Shown: positions 37,158-47,258 of the stretch, piece after piece | Layout of the letters: every line of letters begins with the position of its first letter | Position numbering within the stretch: position 1 is the stretch's first letter | From: Marinobacter goseongensis | GTDB lineage: Bacteria; Pseudomonadota; Gammaproteobacteria; Pseudomonadales; Oleiphilaceae | Assembly: GCF_023156235.1 (NCBI RefSeq) | Contig: NZ_JAKZAI010000002.1 | Coordinates: forward strand, 220,090 to 284,089 | Direction of reading: 5' to 3' | Length of the DNA stretch: 64,000 nt | The notes under the pieces: model-generated | Databases searched by the model: none | What the model was told of the DNA's origin: nothing | What the model saw: only the letters and a program-made list of their open reading frames with translations | Made by a program: the position numbers and the translations under genes

Positions 37158-39341
37158 ATGCCCGTTACGAACCCTGTTGCCAATTCTTCATTTCACTGTT
37201 TCCGGCGTTCCGGGCTGTCTGTTCCTTTCGCTCTGATGGTCGCGACGGCCACTTTACTGCCCGCGCCGGCACAGGCCGACAGCGATGCGCCGACTCCAGA
37301 CTTTTCCGGCCTTGGTTCCGTGGAACCACCCCTGCCGGAGGTGCTGACCACCACCCGCCTCCGCCAGCCGAAATCCAGGGTGCCTGGCACAACCACAATT
37401 ATCGAGGGCGACCTGATTCGGGATCTCGGTGTCATGAACCTGGTTGAGGTGTTCCGCCTGGTGCCCGGCATGACCGTGGCGGAAGTCGGCAGCAACAATC
37501 CTGTCACCAGTTACCATGGCACCGTCCATTACGAGCAACGGCGCCTGCAGATTCAGGTAGACGGCCGCACCTCCTACCGTGCCAGCCTGTCCGACACCGA
37601 CTGGCACACCATGCCGGTGCCACTGGAGCTGATCGAGCGTATTGAAGTCAGCCGCGGGCCCAACTCCGCAGCTCACGGTATCAATGCGTTTCTCGGTACG
37701 ATTAATATCATTACCCGCTCACCGGACGACACGGCCGGCGTGCAACTGGGTGCAGCATCCGGTTCGCGGGGTTACCTGCGCGCTTTCGGTTCTGTAGGCG
37801 AAGCCAGTGCACCCTACAGTTGGCGACTGGCCTATGAAAAGCGCCAGTCTGACGGGTTCGATAAACAGATCGATGGTGGTGAGTTTTACCCATTTAACGA
37901 TGGCCACAACATTAACACCTTCAGTTACGACGGCATTGCCCGGCTATCGGATCAGATCAGCCTGGACCTGCGCGGTGGGGTTGTGGATGGCATAAATGAA
38001 GAAGACCTGCGCAAAAACGGCAAACTCGGCGCCACCGACAATCCGGATATCATGGTTGACGACTACTACCTTCAGACACGCCTCAATGTAACCACCTCGA
38101 CAAATCATTTTTTCCACTTTCAGGTGAGCTTTCAGAACTACCAGCGCCGGCAACGTTGGCCCATCTGTATCTCGGGGCCCCAAATCGACAGCCTCCTCGA
38201 AGGCAACCCTCCGGATTTTGATTTCGAGCCGGGAGACTGCAGCGCTGGCGATGACCCAGCCCCGCTCATCGCCGATCTGAACGAAGACATCGAAGAGTCC
38301 CGGCTTGAGTTTGAGATTCAGGACACTCTGTATTTCAACCCTAACCTCAAACTGGTTTCCGGCCTTGGCTATCGCAGGGACACGTTTCGTTCAGAAACCT
38401 TCTTTAACGGTCGCGGAAACAATTACCAGTCCCGGGCGTTCGGCAACGTGGAGTATTCTCCCTTCCAGTGGCTGACACTGAACGCCGGCGGTAACTGGGA
38501 AACCACGACCACCACGGACGAAGGCTACTTTTCCCCGCGGGTGGCGGCTAACTTCATCATCAACAACAATCAGGCCATACGGTTTGTTTATTCAGAGGCC
38601 GTTCGCACGCCGGATGCCTTCGAACAGACCCCCGACTGGTCATACCGGCCACGCAACGTGCAGGCACCTTATAAATTCCTGGAAGGTGTTCGCTTCCGTG
38701 TCGAGGACCTGGTCGATCCAACCACCTCCACCTTCGGCATCGACCTTGACGAAGAGCGCATTATTTCACGTGAAATCAGTTATTTCGGGCAGTTTTACAT
38801 GGACAGTGCGCTACTGTCCCTTGAGCTTCGGTATTTCAACGATCAGTTACGGGACATGATCAGCGGGGTTATCAACGAGGTAGACTGGTTCATCGCCAAC
38901 AACGTTGGGCTCGACCAGGAAGGCTTTGAGATGGAAACGTCTGTTGATTATGCCGGGACGAAACTCAGAGCCACCTACGCCTACCTTGACCAGAACGGCT
39001 GGTATACCGGTGACCCCGATGCATTGGATGCGGGGGATCAGGATTACGTGGTCGAGCTGCTCGGCCGACTGTCCGTACGACATTCTGGCAGCTTTTCGTG
39101 GATTCAGCAGCTGCCGTTTGACCTTACCTCGGCGGCCACCTTCTACTGGGCCGATGAATTCCGGCGCGCCCAGTTCGAACGGGCGGATTTCCGGATCGCA
39201 CGGCGAATATATGCGCCAAAGTATAGTTACGAACTGGCTGTGACCATGCAACACTACCTCAATCGGGATCAGGATCTGAGTCCCGACAATATCATCAGCG
39301 ATCACAACCAGTTTTTTGTCGAAGCAGGGGTCCGCTTCTGA
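37158..39341 (+). CDS. TonB-dependent outer-membrane receptor
   Basis: The 727-residue protein has a signal peptide (cleavage after PAQA near residue 41) and a plug domain. The plug includes EVLTTTRLRQPKSRVPGTTTIIEGD, MNLVEVFRLVPGMTVAEVG and ELIERIEVSRGPNSAAHGINAFLGTINIITR. A long beta-barrel ends in a C-terminal Phe (VEAGVRF). It would import a ligand with energy from TonB-ExbBD, none of which is in the window. The substrate is unknown (siderophore, vitamin or polymer). It is followed 34 nt later by a periplasmic binding protein and then a hybrid kinase, all rightward, suggesting that the receptor belongs to a sensory unit. Confidence 0.88.
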   Translation: MPVTNPVANSSFHCFRRSGLSVPFALMVATATLLPAPAQADSDAPTPDFSGLGSVEPPLPEVLTTTRLRQPKSRVPGTTTIIEGDLIRDLGVMNLVEVFRLVPGMTVAEVGSNNPVTSYHGTVHYEQRRLQIQVDGRTSYRASLSDTDWHTMPVPLELIERIEVSRGPNSAAHGINAFLGTINIITRSPDDTAGVQLGAASGSRGYLRAFGSVGEASAPYSWRLAYEKRQSDGFDKQIDGGEFYPFNDGHNINTFSYDGIARLSDQISLDLRGGVVDGINEEDLRKNGKLGATDNPDIMVDDYYLQTRLNVTTSTNHFFHFQVSFQNYQRRQRWPICISGPQIDSLLEGNPPDFDFEPGDCSAGDDPAPLIADLNEDIEESRLEFEIQDTLYFNPNLKLVSGLGYRRDTFRSETFFNGRGNNYQSRAFGNVEYSPFQWLTLNAGGNWETTTTTDEGYFSPRVAANFIINNNQAIRFVYSEAVRTPDAFEQTPDWSYRPRNVQAPYKFLEGVRFRVEDLVDPTTSTFGIDLDEERIISREISYFGQFYMDSALLSLELRYFNDQLRDMISGVINEVDWFIANNVGLDQEGFEMETSVDYAGTKLRATYAYLDQNGWYTGDPDALDAGDQDYVVELLGRLSVRHSGSFSWIQQLPFDLTSAATFYWADEFRRAQFERADFRIARRIYAPKYSYELAVTMQHYLNRDQDLSPDNIISDHNQFFVEAGVRF

Positions 39342-39375
39342 ACCTGTCTATGGAAAGCTCTGAACCCGGGACGGT

Positions 39376-40353
39376 ATGAGACAAGAGAAGCAATCAAAAC
39401 GTGACTCGACGAGCGGTGTAATGCCGTTCGGAGCGCGCTTTTGCTTGGTGATCTGGGCGTTTCTGGCGCTCTGCCCTTCTGTATTCGCTCAGGAGGCGCC
39501 GCAGACCGTGGCGTATCTGGCAGGCAGCGAGAGAAACTCCGCCCTGACCAGCCACATGATGAATCTGCTGACGGACGCACTGGGGGACGACGCAGAGATC
39601 CGCCGTTTCCAACCCGGCCAGACATCCCAGAGCGACGGAAGCGTGATTATCACCCTGGGCCCCGAGGCTTTTACGCTGGTTCGACAGGAAAGCCGCACTG
39701 CGCCGATCCTGGCACTGCTGGTGGATGAGCCTTTTATCGCCGGCTATGCCGAGCGATCGGCGGGTGACATTGGCGCCGTTCTCTATAATTCTCCGCTCAT
39801 TCGCCAGGCCATGGCCGGAAAAGTGATCCTGCCCCACGCAACCCGTGTGGCCATGCTGGCAACACCGGAAAGCGTTGAACTTTATGAAGCACTCACTCCC
39901 CGGCTGCCGGAACTTGGCATGGAGGGACGCGTGTTCATCGTCAGTGATAACGATGATCTGATCCCCGCCCTCGTTCGCGCTCTCGAGTATGGCGACTTCC
40001 TGCTCGCGGCAACCGACAGCACAATCTACAACCCCCGAACCATAAAGCACATTCTGTTAACCACCTACCGGCGCAGCAGAATAGTGATTGGCCCCAGCCA
40101 GGCCTATGTAAAAGCAGGCTCGCTGGCGTCCACGTATGTACCGCTCCGGACCACTGCAGAGTCCGCGGCACAACAGTTGGCTGTGTTTCATCAGACCGGC
40201 CGTTTTCCGCCGCCGGTATACCCGGACGAGTTTCAGCTGGAGATCAACGATCAGGTGGCCCGTTCCCTGAACATCCCATTGCCACCGCGGGAAGAATTGC
40301 GTGCCACCATTGCATCCCGGCTCTCCAATTCGACGGAGGGAGCCCATGAGTAA
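39376..40353 (+). CDS. Periplasmic ABC-type substrate-binding-like protein
   Basis: The 325-residue protein has an N-terminal signal sequence (hydrophobic core LVIWAFLALC, cleavage near VFAQ). Its two-lobed fold resembles the ABC substrate-binding protein family PF04392. It has QTVAYLAGSERNSALTSHM at the start, VIITLGPEAFTL, and a segment LLAATDSTIYNPRTIKHILLTTYRR. No ABC permease or ATPase lies nearby. Instead the gene overlaps the following histidine kinase gene by 8 nt, so it most likely presents a ligand to the kinase's periplasmic domain rather than feeding a transporter. Confidence 0.75.
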   Translation: MRQEKQSKRDSTSGVMPFGARFCLVIWAFLALCPSVFAQEAPQTVAYLAGSERNSALTSHMMNLLTDALGDDAEIRRFQPGQTSQSDGSVIITLGPEAFTLVRQESRTAPILALLVDEPFIAGYAERSAGDIGAVLYNSPLIRQAMAGKVILPHATRVAMLATPESVELYEALTPRLPELGMEGRVFIVSDNDDLIPALVRALEYGDFLLAATDSTIYNPRTIKHILLTTYRRSRIVIGPSQAYVKAGSLASTYVPLRTTAESAAQQLAVFHQTGRFPPPVYPDEFQLEINDQVARSLNIPLPPREELRATIASRLSNSTEGAHE

Positions 40354-42283
40354 GTCAGCACCGCTGGTCAGAAAGCTCATGCTGCTGGGCGCATTACCCG
40401 CCGTCGTGATGTTTGTTGTATTGATGGTGTTTTTCACTTCGGCCCGCCTGGAGGATGCCCGCAAGGATCTTGCTGACAGTAGCCAGATGCTCGCGGACAG
40501 TCTCGCGCCGGCGGTGGAATACGCCGTGGTGTCCGGAAACTCGGTCGCATTGGAGCAAATCCTGTCGCAATCCCTGCGGCGCAGCCGCGCACAATGGATC
40601 CGGGTGTCCGATGTCATGGGCGACGAAGTCGGATTCGTAACCAGCACCCCCAGCCAGGTAATCACCAGCGACGACACCTTCGATATCTTCGAATCCGAGA
40701 TTCTTCAACAACCGCTGGATTTGGGCGCGAGCAGGCAAACTGAATGGTTCGAGCCGGATTACGGATTCGGCGGCGGTGCGCTTCGGGTAGGCACCGTTCA
40801 GGTGGGTGTGAGTAAAGAGCATCTGGCAGCACGGCGCAGCGACATTCTCTGGACATCGCTGGCGGTGGGCCTTGCCCTACTACTGTTCACCATGCTGATC
40901 GTCAATCAGACCCTGTCGGGCATACTCTCGCCGATCCGTGGCCTCTCCACCCGGGTAAAGCTGCTGATCGACCGCAACTACGACCCGGTGGAAGTGAGCC
41001 AGAATCACAACACCCTGGAAATCCGGGAACTCGAAGAGAACCTGAATGCCCTGGCAAAGCATCTCAACAACCTCAAGAAATCCCGGGCACAGACACTCGC
41101 CGCCTCAGAGAAAGCGAGAACCCGGGCCGAAGCGGCGAATCAGGCAAAGTCCGAATTTCTGGCCGCTATGAGTCACGAGTTGCGCACGCCGCTCAACGGA
41201 GTACTCGGGATGATCGAACTGGTCAATGAGGAGCCCCTGACACCACGGCAGATTGAATACCTGCAAACCGCCCGGCAATCCACAGAAGACCTTCTTACTG
41301 TCATCAGTGACATTCTGGATTATTCACGCATTGATCGTGGCCACCTGCCCCTTGATAACCGGGAATTCGACGTTCGCCAGCTCATCACCAACTGTACCGC
41401 CAGTTACAAGCTGATGGCCGAGCAGCAGGGCCTGGCGCTGACACTGGGGTTCAACGGTGAGTGGCCGGACAAATCCTTTGTGGTGGGCGACGCTCCCCGG
41501 CTACGACAGATCCTTGCGGGCCTGATCGACAATGCGATCAAATTCACCGGCGCGGGATACATCAATATTCAGGCCGGTTGGTTTGCGCTGGAAGACAACT
41601 GCATGGTGCTGAACTGTTCGGTCAGCGATTCCGGGTCTGGCATTCCGGTGGAACGGCTGAGCGATATCTTTAATTCCTTCGAGCAGTTGGACAGCGGCGA
41701 CAACCGGGGGCACGACGGCACCGGTATGGGGTTGTCACTGGTGCAGCGTCTGGTGGAACTGATGGGTGGCCATGTGCAGGTCGAAACCGATCTTGGCAAA
41801 GGCTCATCGTTCCGCTTTGAATTGCCTTTTGAACTCAGCAACACCGCGCCTGCAGTTCGACCTGTGCCACGGGAAAATGCCGGCCCGGCACATGACAGTG
41901 CAACGTCCAGAGCGTTGGTGGTGGAGGACAATCCGGTTAACCAGCGTGTTGCGACGGCTCTGCTTACCCGCCTGGGTTTCGAAACCGACGCAGCCAACAA
42001 TGGCAAGGAGGCACTGGATCTGGTGCGCACCAATCACGCAGGCTACGACGTCATCCTGATGGATTGCCAGATGCCCGTAATGGACGGCTACGAAACGACG
42101 CGATGCATTCGGGAGTGGGAACAGAGTAACGGCCAGGGCGGAACCCCCATCATCGCATTGACCGCCGACGCCCTGCCCGGCACCGAGGCCAGCTGCCACG
42201 ACGCCGGGATGAACGACTACCTGGCCAAACCCGTGCGCAAGGAGTGTTTGCGGGAAGTTCTCAGCCGCTGGATCAAACTCTGA
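40346..42283 (+). CDS. Hybrid sensor histidine kinase with C-terminal receiver
   Basis: The 645-residue kinase has two membrane segments (about 10-30 and 170-190) enclosing a periplasmic sensor, then a HAMP-like linker and a coiled coil. HisKA follows (SHELRTPLNG, His near residue 276), then HATPase (N box DNAIKFTG, GTGMGLSLV) and a receiver domain (phosphoacceptor Asp in VILMDCQMPVMDG, about 571). The start overlaps the binding-protein gene by 8 nt and has a strong GGAGGG upstream. No separate response regulator or phosphotransfer protein is encoded nearby, so the final output must act elsewhere. Next gene (gor) converges. Confidence 0.93.
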   Translation: MSKSAPLVRKLMLLGALPAVVMFVVLMVFFTSARLEDARKDLADSSQMLADSLAPAVEYAVVSGNSVALEQILSQSLRRSRAQWIRVSDVMGDEVGFVTSTPSQVITSDDTFDIFESEILQQPLDLGASRQTEWFEPDYGFGGGALRVGTVQVGVSKEHLAARRSDILWTSLAVGLALLLFTMLIVNQTLSGILSPIRGLSTRVKLLIDRNYDPVEVSQNHNTLEIRELEENLNALAKHLNNLKKSRAQTLAASEKARTRAEAANQAKSEFLAAMSHELRTPLNGVLGMIELVNEEPLTPRQIEYLQTARQSTEDLLTVISDILDYSRIDRGHLPLDNREFDVRQLITNCTASYKLMAEQQGLALTLGFNGEWPDKSFVVGDAPRLRQILAGLIDNAIKFTGAGYINIQAGWFALEDNCMVLNCSVSDSGSGIPVERLSDIFNSFEQLDSGDNRGHDGTGMGLSLVQRLVELMGGHVQVETDLGKGSSFRFELPFELSNTAPAVRPVPRENAGPAHDSATSRALVVEDNPVNQRVATALLTRLGFETDAANNGKEALDLVRTNHAGYDVILMDCQMPVMDGYETTRCIREWEQSNGQGGTPIIALTADALPGTEASCHDAGMNDYLAKPVRKECLREVLSRWIKL

Positions 42284-42301
42284 CCCTGCGGCCGAGACCG
42301 G

Positions 42302-43663
42302 TCAGGCGACCGGCTCACGCATGGTGACGAACTCTTCAGCAGAGGTGGGATGGATGCCAAGCGTGCTGTCGAACTGCGCCTTGGTAGCACCGGCCTTCAG
42401 CGCCACGGCCAGGCCCTGCGTAATTTCACCGGCGTCCGGCCCCACCATGTGTGCACCAAGAACGCGATCGCTCTGGGCATCCACCACCAGTTTCATCAGA
42501 CACCGCTCATCGCGACCACTGAGGGTGTGTTTCATGGGCCGGAATTCGGAGCGGTAAACACTGACCTGGTGACCCGCTTTCCTCGCCTCGGCCTCAGTCA
42601 GGCCAACGGTCCCGATGTTGGGCTGGCAGAACACCGCAGTGGGGATACAGCGGTAGTCCATTTCACCGTTGCCATCTCCGAACAGCCGGCGGGACAGCAC
42701 CATGCCCTGGGCGAGCGCCACAGGGGTCAGCTGCGGTGTGCCGATAACATCCCCCAACGCGGTGATGGAAGGCACCGCTGTCTGGAAATGCTCATCCACC
42801 ACCACGTGGCCGGATTCACTGATCTGCACACCCAGTTTCTCCAGCCCCAAACCATCGATCAGCGCACGGCGACCGGTGGCGGCCATGACCAGCCCGGTTT
42901 TCAATCGGCTGCCATCGTTCAGGATCACGTCGTAATGAGCGCCGTCACTTTCCACCGCCTCGATCGTCACGCCAAATCGCAGGTCCACGCCTTTCTTGCG
43001 CATTTCCTGCGCAGTAAATTCGCGAATATCGTCGTCAAAGCCGCGAAGGAACATGTCGCCCCGGTACAGCAGCGTGGTCTGCACGCCCAGGCCGGCCAGA
43101 ATGCCGGCAAATTCCACCGCAATGTAACCGCCGCCCCAGACCACCGCTTCCCGTGGCAGCTGCGGCAGGTAGAACATCTCATTGGAGGTGAGGATGCACT
43201 CTTTCCCCGGCACCTCAGGAATCACCGGCCAGCTGCCCGTGGCGACCGTAATGTGCCTGGCGGTGTAGCGGTCGTCACCGACCACAACCGTGTTGGCGTC
43301 GGCCAGGGTTGCGGAGCCTTGAATGACCGTTACCCCGGCGTTTTCCAGCATACGGCCGTAGATGCCGTTGAGCCGCTCGATCTCGGTGTTCTTATTGGCA
43401 ACCAGGGTCGGCCAGTCGAACTTCACCTGATCACGGGGGAACGACCAGCCGTAACCTGCGGCATCCTCCAGATCCTCGCTGACATGGGCACCGTAAACGA
43501 ACAGCTTTTTGGGTACGCAACCAACGTTGACACAGGTACCGCCAAGGTACCGGGATTCCACAACGGCCACCCGAGCGCCACGCTGGGCGGACATCCGGGC
43601 AAGACGAACGCCTCCGGAACCGGCACCGATGATGATCAGATCGTAATCCTGGTGGTCAGACAC
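42302..43663 (-). CDS. gor: Glutathione-disulfide reductase
   Basis: The 453-residue flavoprotein reduces glutathione disulfide with NADPH. It has the FAD motif IIGAGSGG, the redox-active pair C44/C49 in [13 protein letters not shown], the NADPH domain ([16 protein letters not shown]) and the interface motif HPTSAEEF near the C-terminus. The C-x4-C spacing and PKK are typical of Gor. The GTG at 43663 is preceded by AGGAG with 5-nt spacing, which decides the start; an upstream TTG adds seven unrelated residues. It lies 30 nt downstream of the GNAT gene on the same strand, possibly co-transcribed. Confidence 0.94.
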   Translation of the reverse strand: MSDHQDYDLIIIGAGSGGVRLARMSAQRGARVAVVESRYLGGTCVNVGCVPKKLFVYGAHVSEDLEDAAGYGWSFPRDQVKFDWPTLVANKNTEIERLNGIYGRMLENAGVTVIQGSATLADANTVVVGDDRYTARHITVATGSWPVIPEVPGKECILTSNEMFYLPQLPREAVVWGGGYIAVEFAGILAGLGVQTTLLYRGDMFLRGFDDDIREFTAQEMRKKGVDLRFGVTIEAVESDGAHYDVILNDGSRLKTGLVMAATGRRALIDGLGLEKLGVQISESGHVVVDEHFQTAVPSITALGDVIGTPQLTPVALAQGMVLSRRLFGDGNGEMDYRCIPTAVFCQPNIGTVGLTEAEARKAGHQVSVYRSEFRPMKHTLSGRDERCLMKLVVDAQSDRVLGAHMVGPDAGEITQGLAVALKAGATKAQFDSTLGIHPTSAEEFVTMREPVA

Positions 43664-43693
43664 AGAGTCTCCTGAATAAAGCAAGTGATGACT

Positions 43694-44359
43694 TCAACCG
43701 GGTGCAGCCTTGCTTTCAGCAGGCGTCACTTCCCGGAACAACACGTGGTCCTCGAAATCTCCTAGCCGGATCCTGCCCAGGCTGCGGAATCCCTCGGACT
43801 CATAAAACGGCAGGTACCGACTGTTGCCGGTATCCAGAACCAGGCCACTGCCGCGGGGATTTTCCGCACACAGACGCTCCACGGTGGAGAGCAACAGGCG
43901 GCCATAACCCAGGTTCTGATACTTCGGGTTTACTCCCATCAACGGCAACTGGTGTGCCAGAGGCTGTGGTAACAGCTGCTTGATCTTTTCGTGATAATCC
44001 AGATACCGGCGGGTACTGGCGAATCCGGCTGTTAGTACCATACGGATGCGCCAGCTGATCTGATCAGCAAGGTTCAACCGCAGCTCCGGTTCACCGATAA
44101 ACGCCACGGCAACCAGCGTGTCATCAACCATTACGCCGACCGATTCCTGGTTCAGATCAATATACAGGTCGACGAGCTCGCGAATGGTTGCCCTCACCCG
44201 CTGCTCGTATCCGGCGCGGCGATGATCGAACAGGTATTGGAACGTCGGTTCGTGGAGATAGGCATGAAAGAGAATGGAGCGCGCTTCATTTCGGGCGTCT
44301 TCGTCAAGACGGACCACCACGGGTTCTGATTTCTTGTTGTTATCTTTATTGCCACTCAT
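43694..44359 (-). CDS. GNAT-family N-acetyltransferase
   Basis: The 221-residue protein has the acetyl-CoA-binding core of GNAT enzymes: LMGVNPKYQNLGYGRLLLSTVERL, with a Q/RxxGxG/A-like loop (QNLGYG), and a C-terminal LVLDTGNSRYLPFYESEGFRSLG. Its substrate (protein, amine or drug) is not evident. AGGAG precedes the ATG. It lies between gspM and gor in a leftward series; an operon with gor is possible but the functions are not obviously linked. Confidence 0.85.
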   Translation of the reverse strand: MSGNKDNNKKSEPVVVRLDEDARNEARSILFHAYLHEPTFQYLFDHRRAGYEQRVRATIRELVDLYIDLNQESVGVMVDDTLVAVAFIGEPELRLNLADQISWRIRMVLTAGFASTRRYLDYHEKIKQLLPQPLAHQLPLMGVNPKYQNLGYGRLLLSTVERLCAENPRGSGLVLDTGNSRYLPFYESEGFRSLGRIRLGDFEDHVLFREVTPAESKAAPG

Positions 44360-44414
44360 CCGGTTTGCTCCTGTTAACTCACCTTGGACTGCCCTGCTCG
44401 CCCGGATTCGCCGG

Positions 44415-44942
44415 TCAGATTGTCAGGGTCAGCCGAACCGACACGATCCCCGGTTCATCCTGTTTATCCATCGCCGCCTGATCGATCACCACACCATGAT
44501 CTCCGTTGAGGCCCTCCAGCCACGCTGCCACCTCGGCAAACGGGACGTCTTCAAGCCATACCCGTATCGCATCGGATCCGCTGGGCTCGAAGCGCTGCAG
44601 GGACAGTCCTGACTCCCCGGCGCTGCGGGTAACCAGCGCCATCAGCGCGCGGCCATCCTCAGGCGCGTTGGCCGCGGGACTGCTGCTGCCGTCGCTGGCA
44701 GCCAGGCGATCCAGCGCAGACTTGTTGGACTGCATCCAGGCCAACAACTCCTCCCCATTTTCCCTGGCACTCAATGCCTGGTCATGGAAGCCAGCCACCG
44801 GGCGCCAGATGGCGAAGTAAAGCAAGCCAAGAAAGACCGCAATGGCCAGTACCGTCAGGGCCTGCTGGTCCCGGCGTGGCAATTGATCGTATTGCGCAAT
44901 CAGTTTTTCGACGGCAGGCTGCTCTTTCAGTTTGGCAATCAT
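44415..44942 (-). CDS. gspM: Type II secretion protein GspM
   Basis: The 175-residue inner-membrane protein has a short cytoplasmic N-terminus, one transmembrane helix (LTVLAIAVFLGLLYFAIWRPV, about 28-48) and a periplasmic ferredoxin-like domain. It pairs with GspL in the assembly platform. The family is poorly conserved in sequence; identification rests on position (directly after gspL), topology and size. It ends the leftward gspEFGHIJKLM series; no gspN follows. Confidence 0.88.
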   Translation of the reverse strand: MIAKLKEQPAVEKLIAQYDQLPRRDQQALTVLAIAVFLGLLYFAIWRPVAGFHDQALSARENGEELLAWMQSNKSALDRLAASDGSSSPAANAPEDGRALMALVTRSAGESGLSLQRFEPSGSDAIRVWLEDVPFAEVAAWLEGLNGDHGVVIDQAAMDKQDEPGIVSVRLTLTI

Positions 44943-44946
44943 AAGG

Positions 44947-46251
44947 TCAGCCCCCCGAGACTGTCAGGCGCCCGCGGGCACCGCTGGATTCATTCACCAC
45001 CGAGCCGATCTGTGCCTCCAGTCCCTGCTTCGACAGTCCGCTGCGCAAAGCACTCATGCGATCGTAACTGTCGGCACGAAGATCCACCACCAGCTCACCA
45101 CGGGAGCGACTGTAATTGATGGAATTGAAGGTGAGTGACTGATTCTGGGGCACTCTGGTGTACTGGTCTCCGGTATATTTCATCAGCGTGACAAAGTCCG
45201 CACTGGGACCGCCGGAACCGATGGTGCGTAATTGCCCCTCGATCACCCGACGCACGTTCCCCGCATGGGTACGGGTGTCATCGGGGAACGCGTTACGGTA
45301 GATGGCCATTGCCTGTTCACGAGTCTCGTCAGCGTGTTGCTGATGGTAATAACCCATGCCGATCTCAACCCCGAGTTGAATCACGAACCATACCGACGCC
45401 ACCGCAATCAGCGGCCTCCACGCCAGCAATGGACTGGACTTGCCGCTCTTCAGCCCATAACTGCCCTGGCACAGATTAATCGGCTGGGAGAGATGATGGT
45501 GATGGGCGTGCGCCAGTAATTCCAGCGGCATCAGTTCGATGGTTTCGAGCCGAACCGTCAGGCGCCCGGCACTCCGCAGTTCACTGATGGCCGATTGCTG
45601 TTGTTCCAGCTCGACCTCGGTGCCGTAGATGGTGACCGGCACTTCCGCCACTACGTCTTCGGAGGGTGGCATCGCCAGCGTATGGCCGAACATGCCAAGA
45701 TTCCGCGACTGAATACTCAACCATTCCCCGCGATCACTGATCAGCATGGCGTTGTCGCCATCCAGGCAGATTGACCAGCCGCCCCCGGTGACGGGCAGCA
45801 GTGCCGCATCGGGATAGATCGCATACAGACGGGAATGATCCCAGCCACTGAACAGGTCTATCCAGCCCGACATTCTCCCGCGATCAATAGCCGCTACGCG
45901 ATAACCCTGATCACCATGGCCGCCGAGCGCGAGGTGAACGTTGTCAATGTCCTGAGCAATCTGCTCTTCCACCGCATAGGGCAAAGCCTGTTGGATAAAA
46001 CGCGTCTGCTTTGCGGGAATGTCTGCCAGGCAAAACAATGCCTCGTCTCCCGGTATCAGGCCATTGAGCAAAACGTTGTCGAGGTCGTTCTGACTCAGTG
46101 TCTGCTCGATCACCGAGCGTGTATCGCCGGTGCCACGGGCCTGAGAATCACCACTGGCATCGTGGAGGACCCAATTATACAGCTGCGCGTCCGGGCTTTG
46201 GTCCGGGTCCGCGAAGGGCGGCAGTGGCCTGACATAAAGACGGTAAGACAT
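44947..46251 (-). CDS. gspL: Type II secretion protein GspL
   Basis: The 434-residue protein has a cytoplasmic actin-like domain that docks the GspE ATPase, a transmembrane segment (LIAVASVWFVIQLGVEIGMG, about 260-280) and a periplasmic domain that binds GspM. Motifs such as LFCLADIPAKQTRFIQQALPYAVEEQIAQD are typical of GspL. It starts 2 nt after gspK and is followed after 4 nt by gspM, so translation is coupled. Confidence 0.92.
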   Translation of the reverse strand: MSYRLYVRPLPPFADPDQSPDAQLYNWVLHDASGDSQARGTGDTRSVIEQTLSQNDLDNVLLNGLIPGDEALFCLADIPAKQTRFIQQALPYAVEEQIAQDIDNVHLALGGHGDQGYRVAAIDRGRMSGWIDLFSGWDHSRLYAIYPDAALLPVTGGGWSICLDGDNAMLISDRGEWLSIQSRNLGMFGHTLAMPPSEDVVAEVPVTIYGTEVELEQQQSAISELRSAGRLTVRLETIELMPLELLAHAHHHHLSQPINLCQGSYGLKSGKSSPLLAWRPLIAVASVWFVIQLGVEIGMGYYHQQHADETREQAMAIYRNAFPDDTRTHAGNVRRVIEGQLRTIGSGGPSADFVTLMKYTGDQYTRVPQNQSLTFNSINYSRSRGELVVDLRADSYDRMSALRSGLSKQGLEAQIGSVVNESSGARGRLTVSGG

Positions 46252-46253
46252 GT

Positions 46254-47258
46254 CTATCCTTCTGAGATGGTGAAAGGCTCTTTGGTGATGCGGTTCTTCT
46301 GTCCGGTATCTCTGTGAACCGTTTGCACTTCCCCTTCGGAATTCCGGAAAACCGTACTGACCAGGTTCGCCACGCGGTCATCGTAGGTAATTCGTGAAAC
46401 GACTTCAAAAAAACGGGTTTGTAATCCCAGCCCACTGGCTTTGAGGCCGAGACCGGAGAATTCGGGTAACGCCAGAAAACCCTGAATGTTTTCGAACCGC
46501 TCTTCCTTTCTTTTTTCAAGAATAGACTCTGCCTGAGCCAGTGTCAGCTCCTCATGCAGAGAGCGAATAACCGGAGCGGATGCCGTATTCACATTAATGC
46601 CCAAACCACTCACCGGCAGTGTTGCCACGTGGGGCCGGAGCTGCCGGTAGATTTCTTCGGTCATGCCTTCCAGCAACCGCAATTCGGACACACTGACAAA
46701 AGGCTGGTTCGCGGCGCGGAACGCCGGCTCCGCCACCAGGTACTGACCGTCTTCGGCACCAAAGGCGCTGATGGTCTGATCGTCCGGATCAATCCAGTCA
46801 ATCAATGTATCCACCGACAATCCGGAAATATCCAGTGCAACCAACAAGCGGGTCAGCCGATCCCGGGTCAACGGGTCAACCTGACCGTTGGACGAAACCA
46901 GATCGTTGAGATTGATTCGTCCGCCGAGGTCGTCAATCTGTACTTCGGCAACGCCGTTGTCGTCCAGCGGAAGGATGGCGGCGTTGGCGGCCCAGAACTC
47001 GTCGAGACTGTCGACCATGACATTATCTTCCTTGTCCGCTTCATAGTCCCGCACCAGAATCTGCCGTGCGAAAGCCTCCGCACCGAGCGCGACACTCAGG
47101 CCCTGCTGCTGTGCCAGATAGTGGCCGGCCCGGAAAACCCGAACGCTCTGTTGCTGGGTCATACCCGTGGCCAGCATCACGACCAATGCCATGGCCAGCA
47201 ACACCATGATCAATGCCACACCCTGCTGACGCTTGAAGAAGGCTGCCTGACGCATCAT
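46254..47258 (-). CDS. gspK: Type II secretion minor pseudopilin GspK
   Basis: The 334-residue protein is the large tip pseudopilin. It has a prepilin-like N-terminus (QQGVALIMVLLAMALVVMLA) with a glycine before the processing site but V in place of F, as is usual for GspK. A globular domain carries the family's DLGGRINLNDLV and two NVNTA-type segments. It forms the pilus tip with GspI and GspJ. The start overlaps gspJ by 4 nt (ATGA). Confidence 0.92.
   Translation of the reverse strand: MMRQAAFFKRQQGVALIMVLLAMALVVMLATGMTQQQSVRVFRAGHYLAQQQGLSVALGAEAFARQILVRDYEADKEDNVMVDSLDEFWAANAAILPLDDNGVAEVQIDDLGGRINLNDLVSSNGQVDPLTRDRLTRLLVALDISGLSVDTLIDWIDPDDQTISAFGAEDGQYLVAEPAFRAANQPFVSVSELRLLEGMTEEIYRQLRPHVATLPVSGLGINVNTASAPVIRSLHEELTLAQAESILEKRKEERFENIQGFLALPEFSGLGLKASGLGLQTRFFEVVSRITYDDRVANLVSTVFRNSEGEVQTVHRDTGQKNRITKEPFTISEG

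Noticed and set aside
42350..43675. A 441-codon + strand frame opposite gor
   Set aside because: Antisense shadow; the minus strand carries all glutathione reductase motifs.
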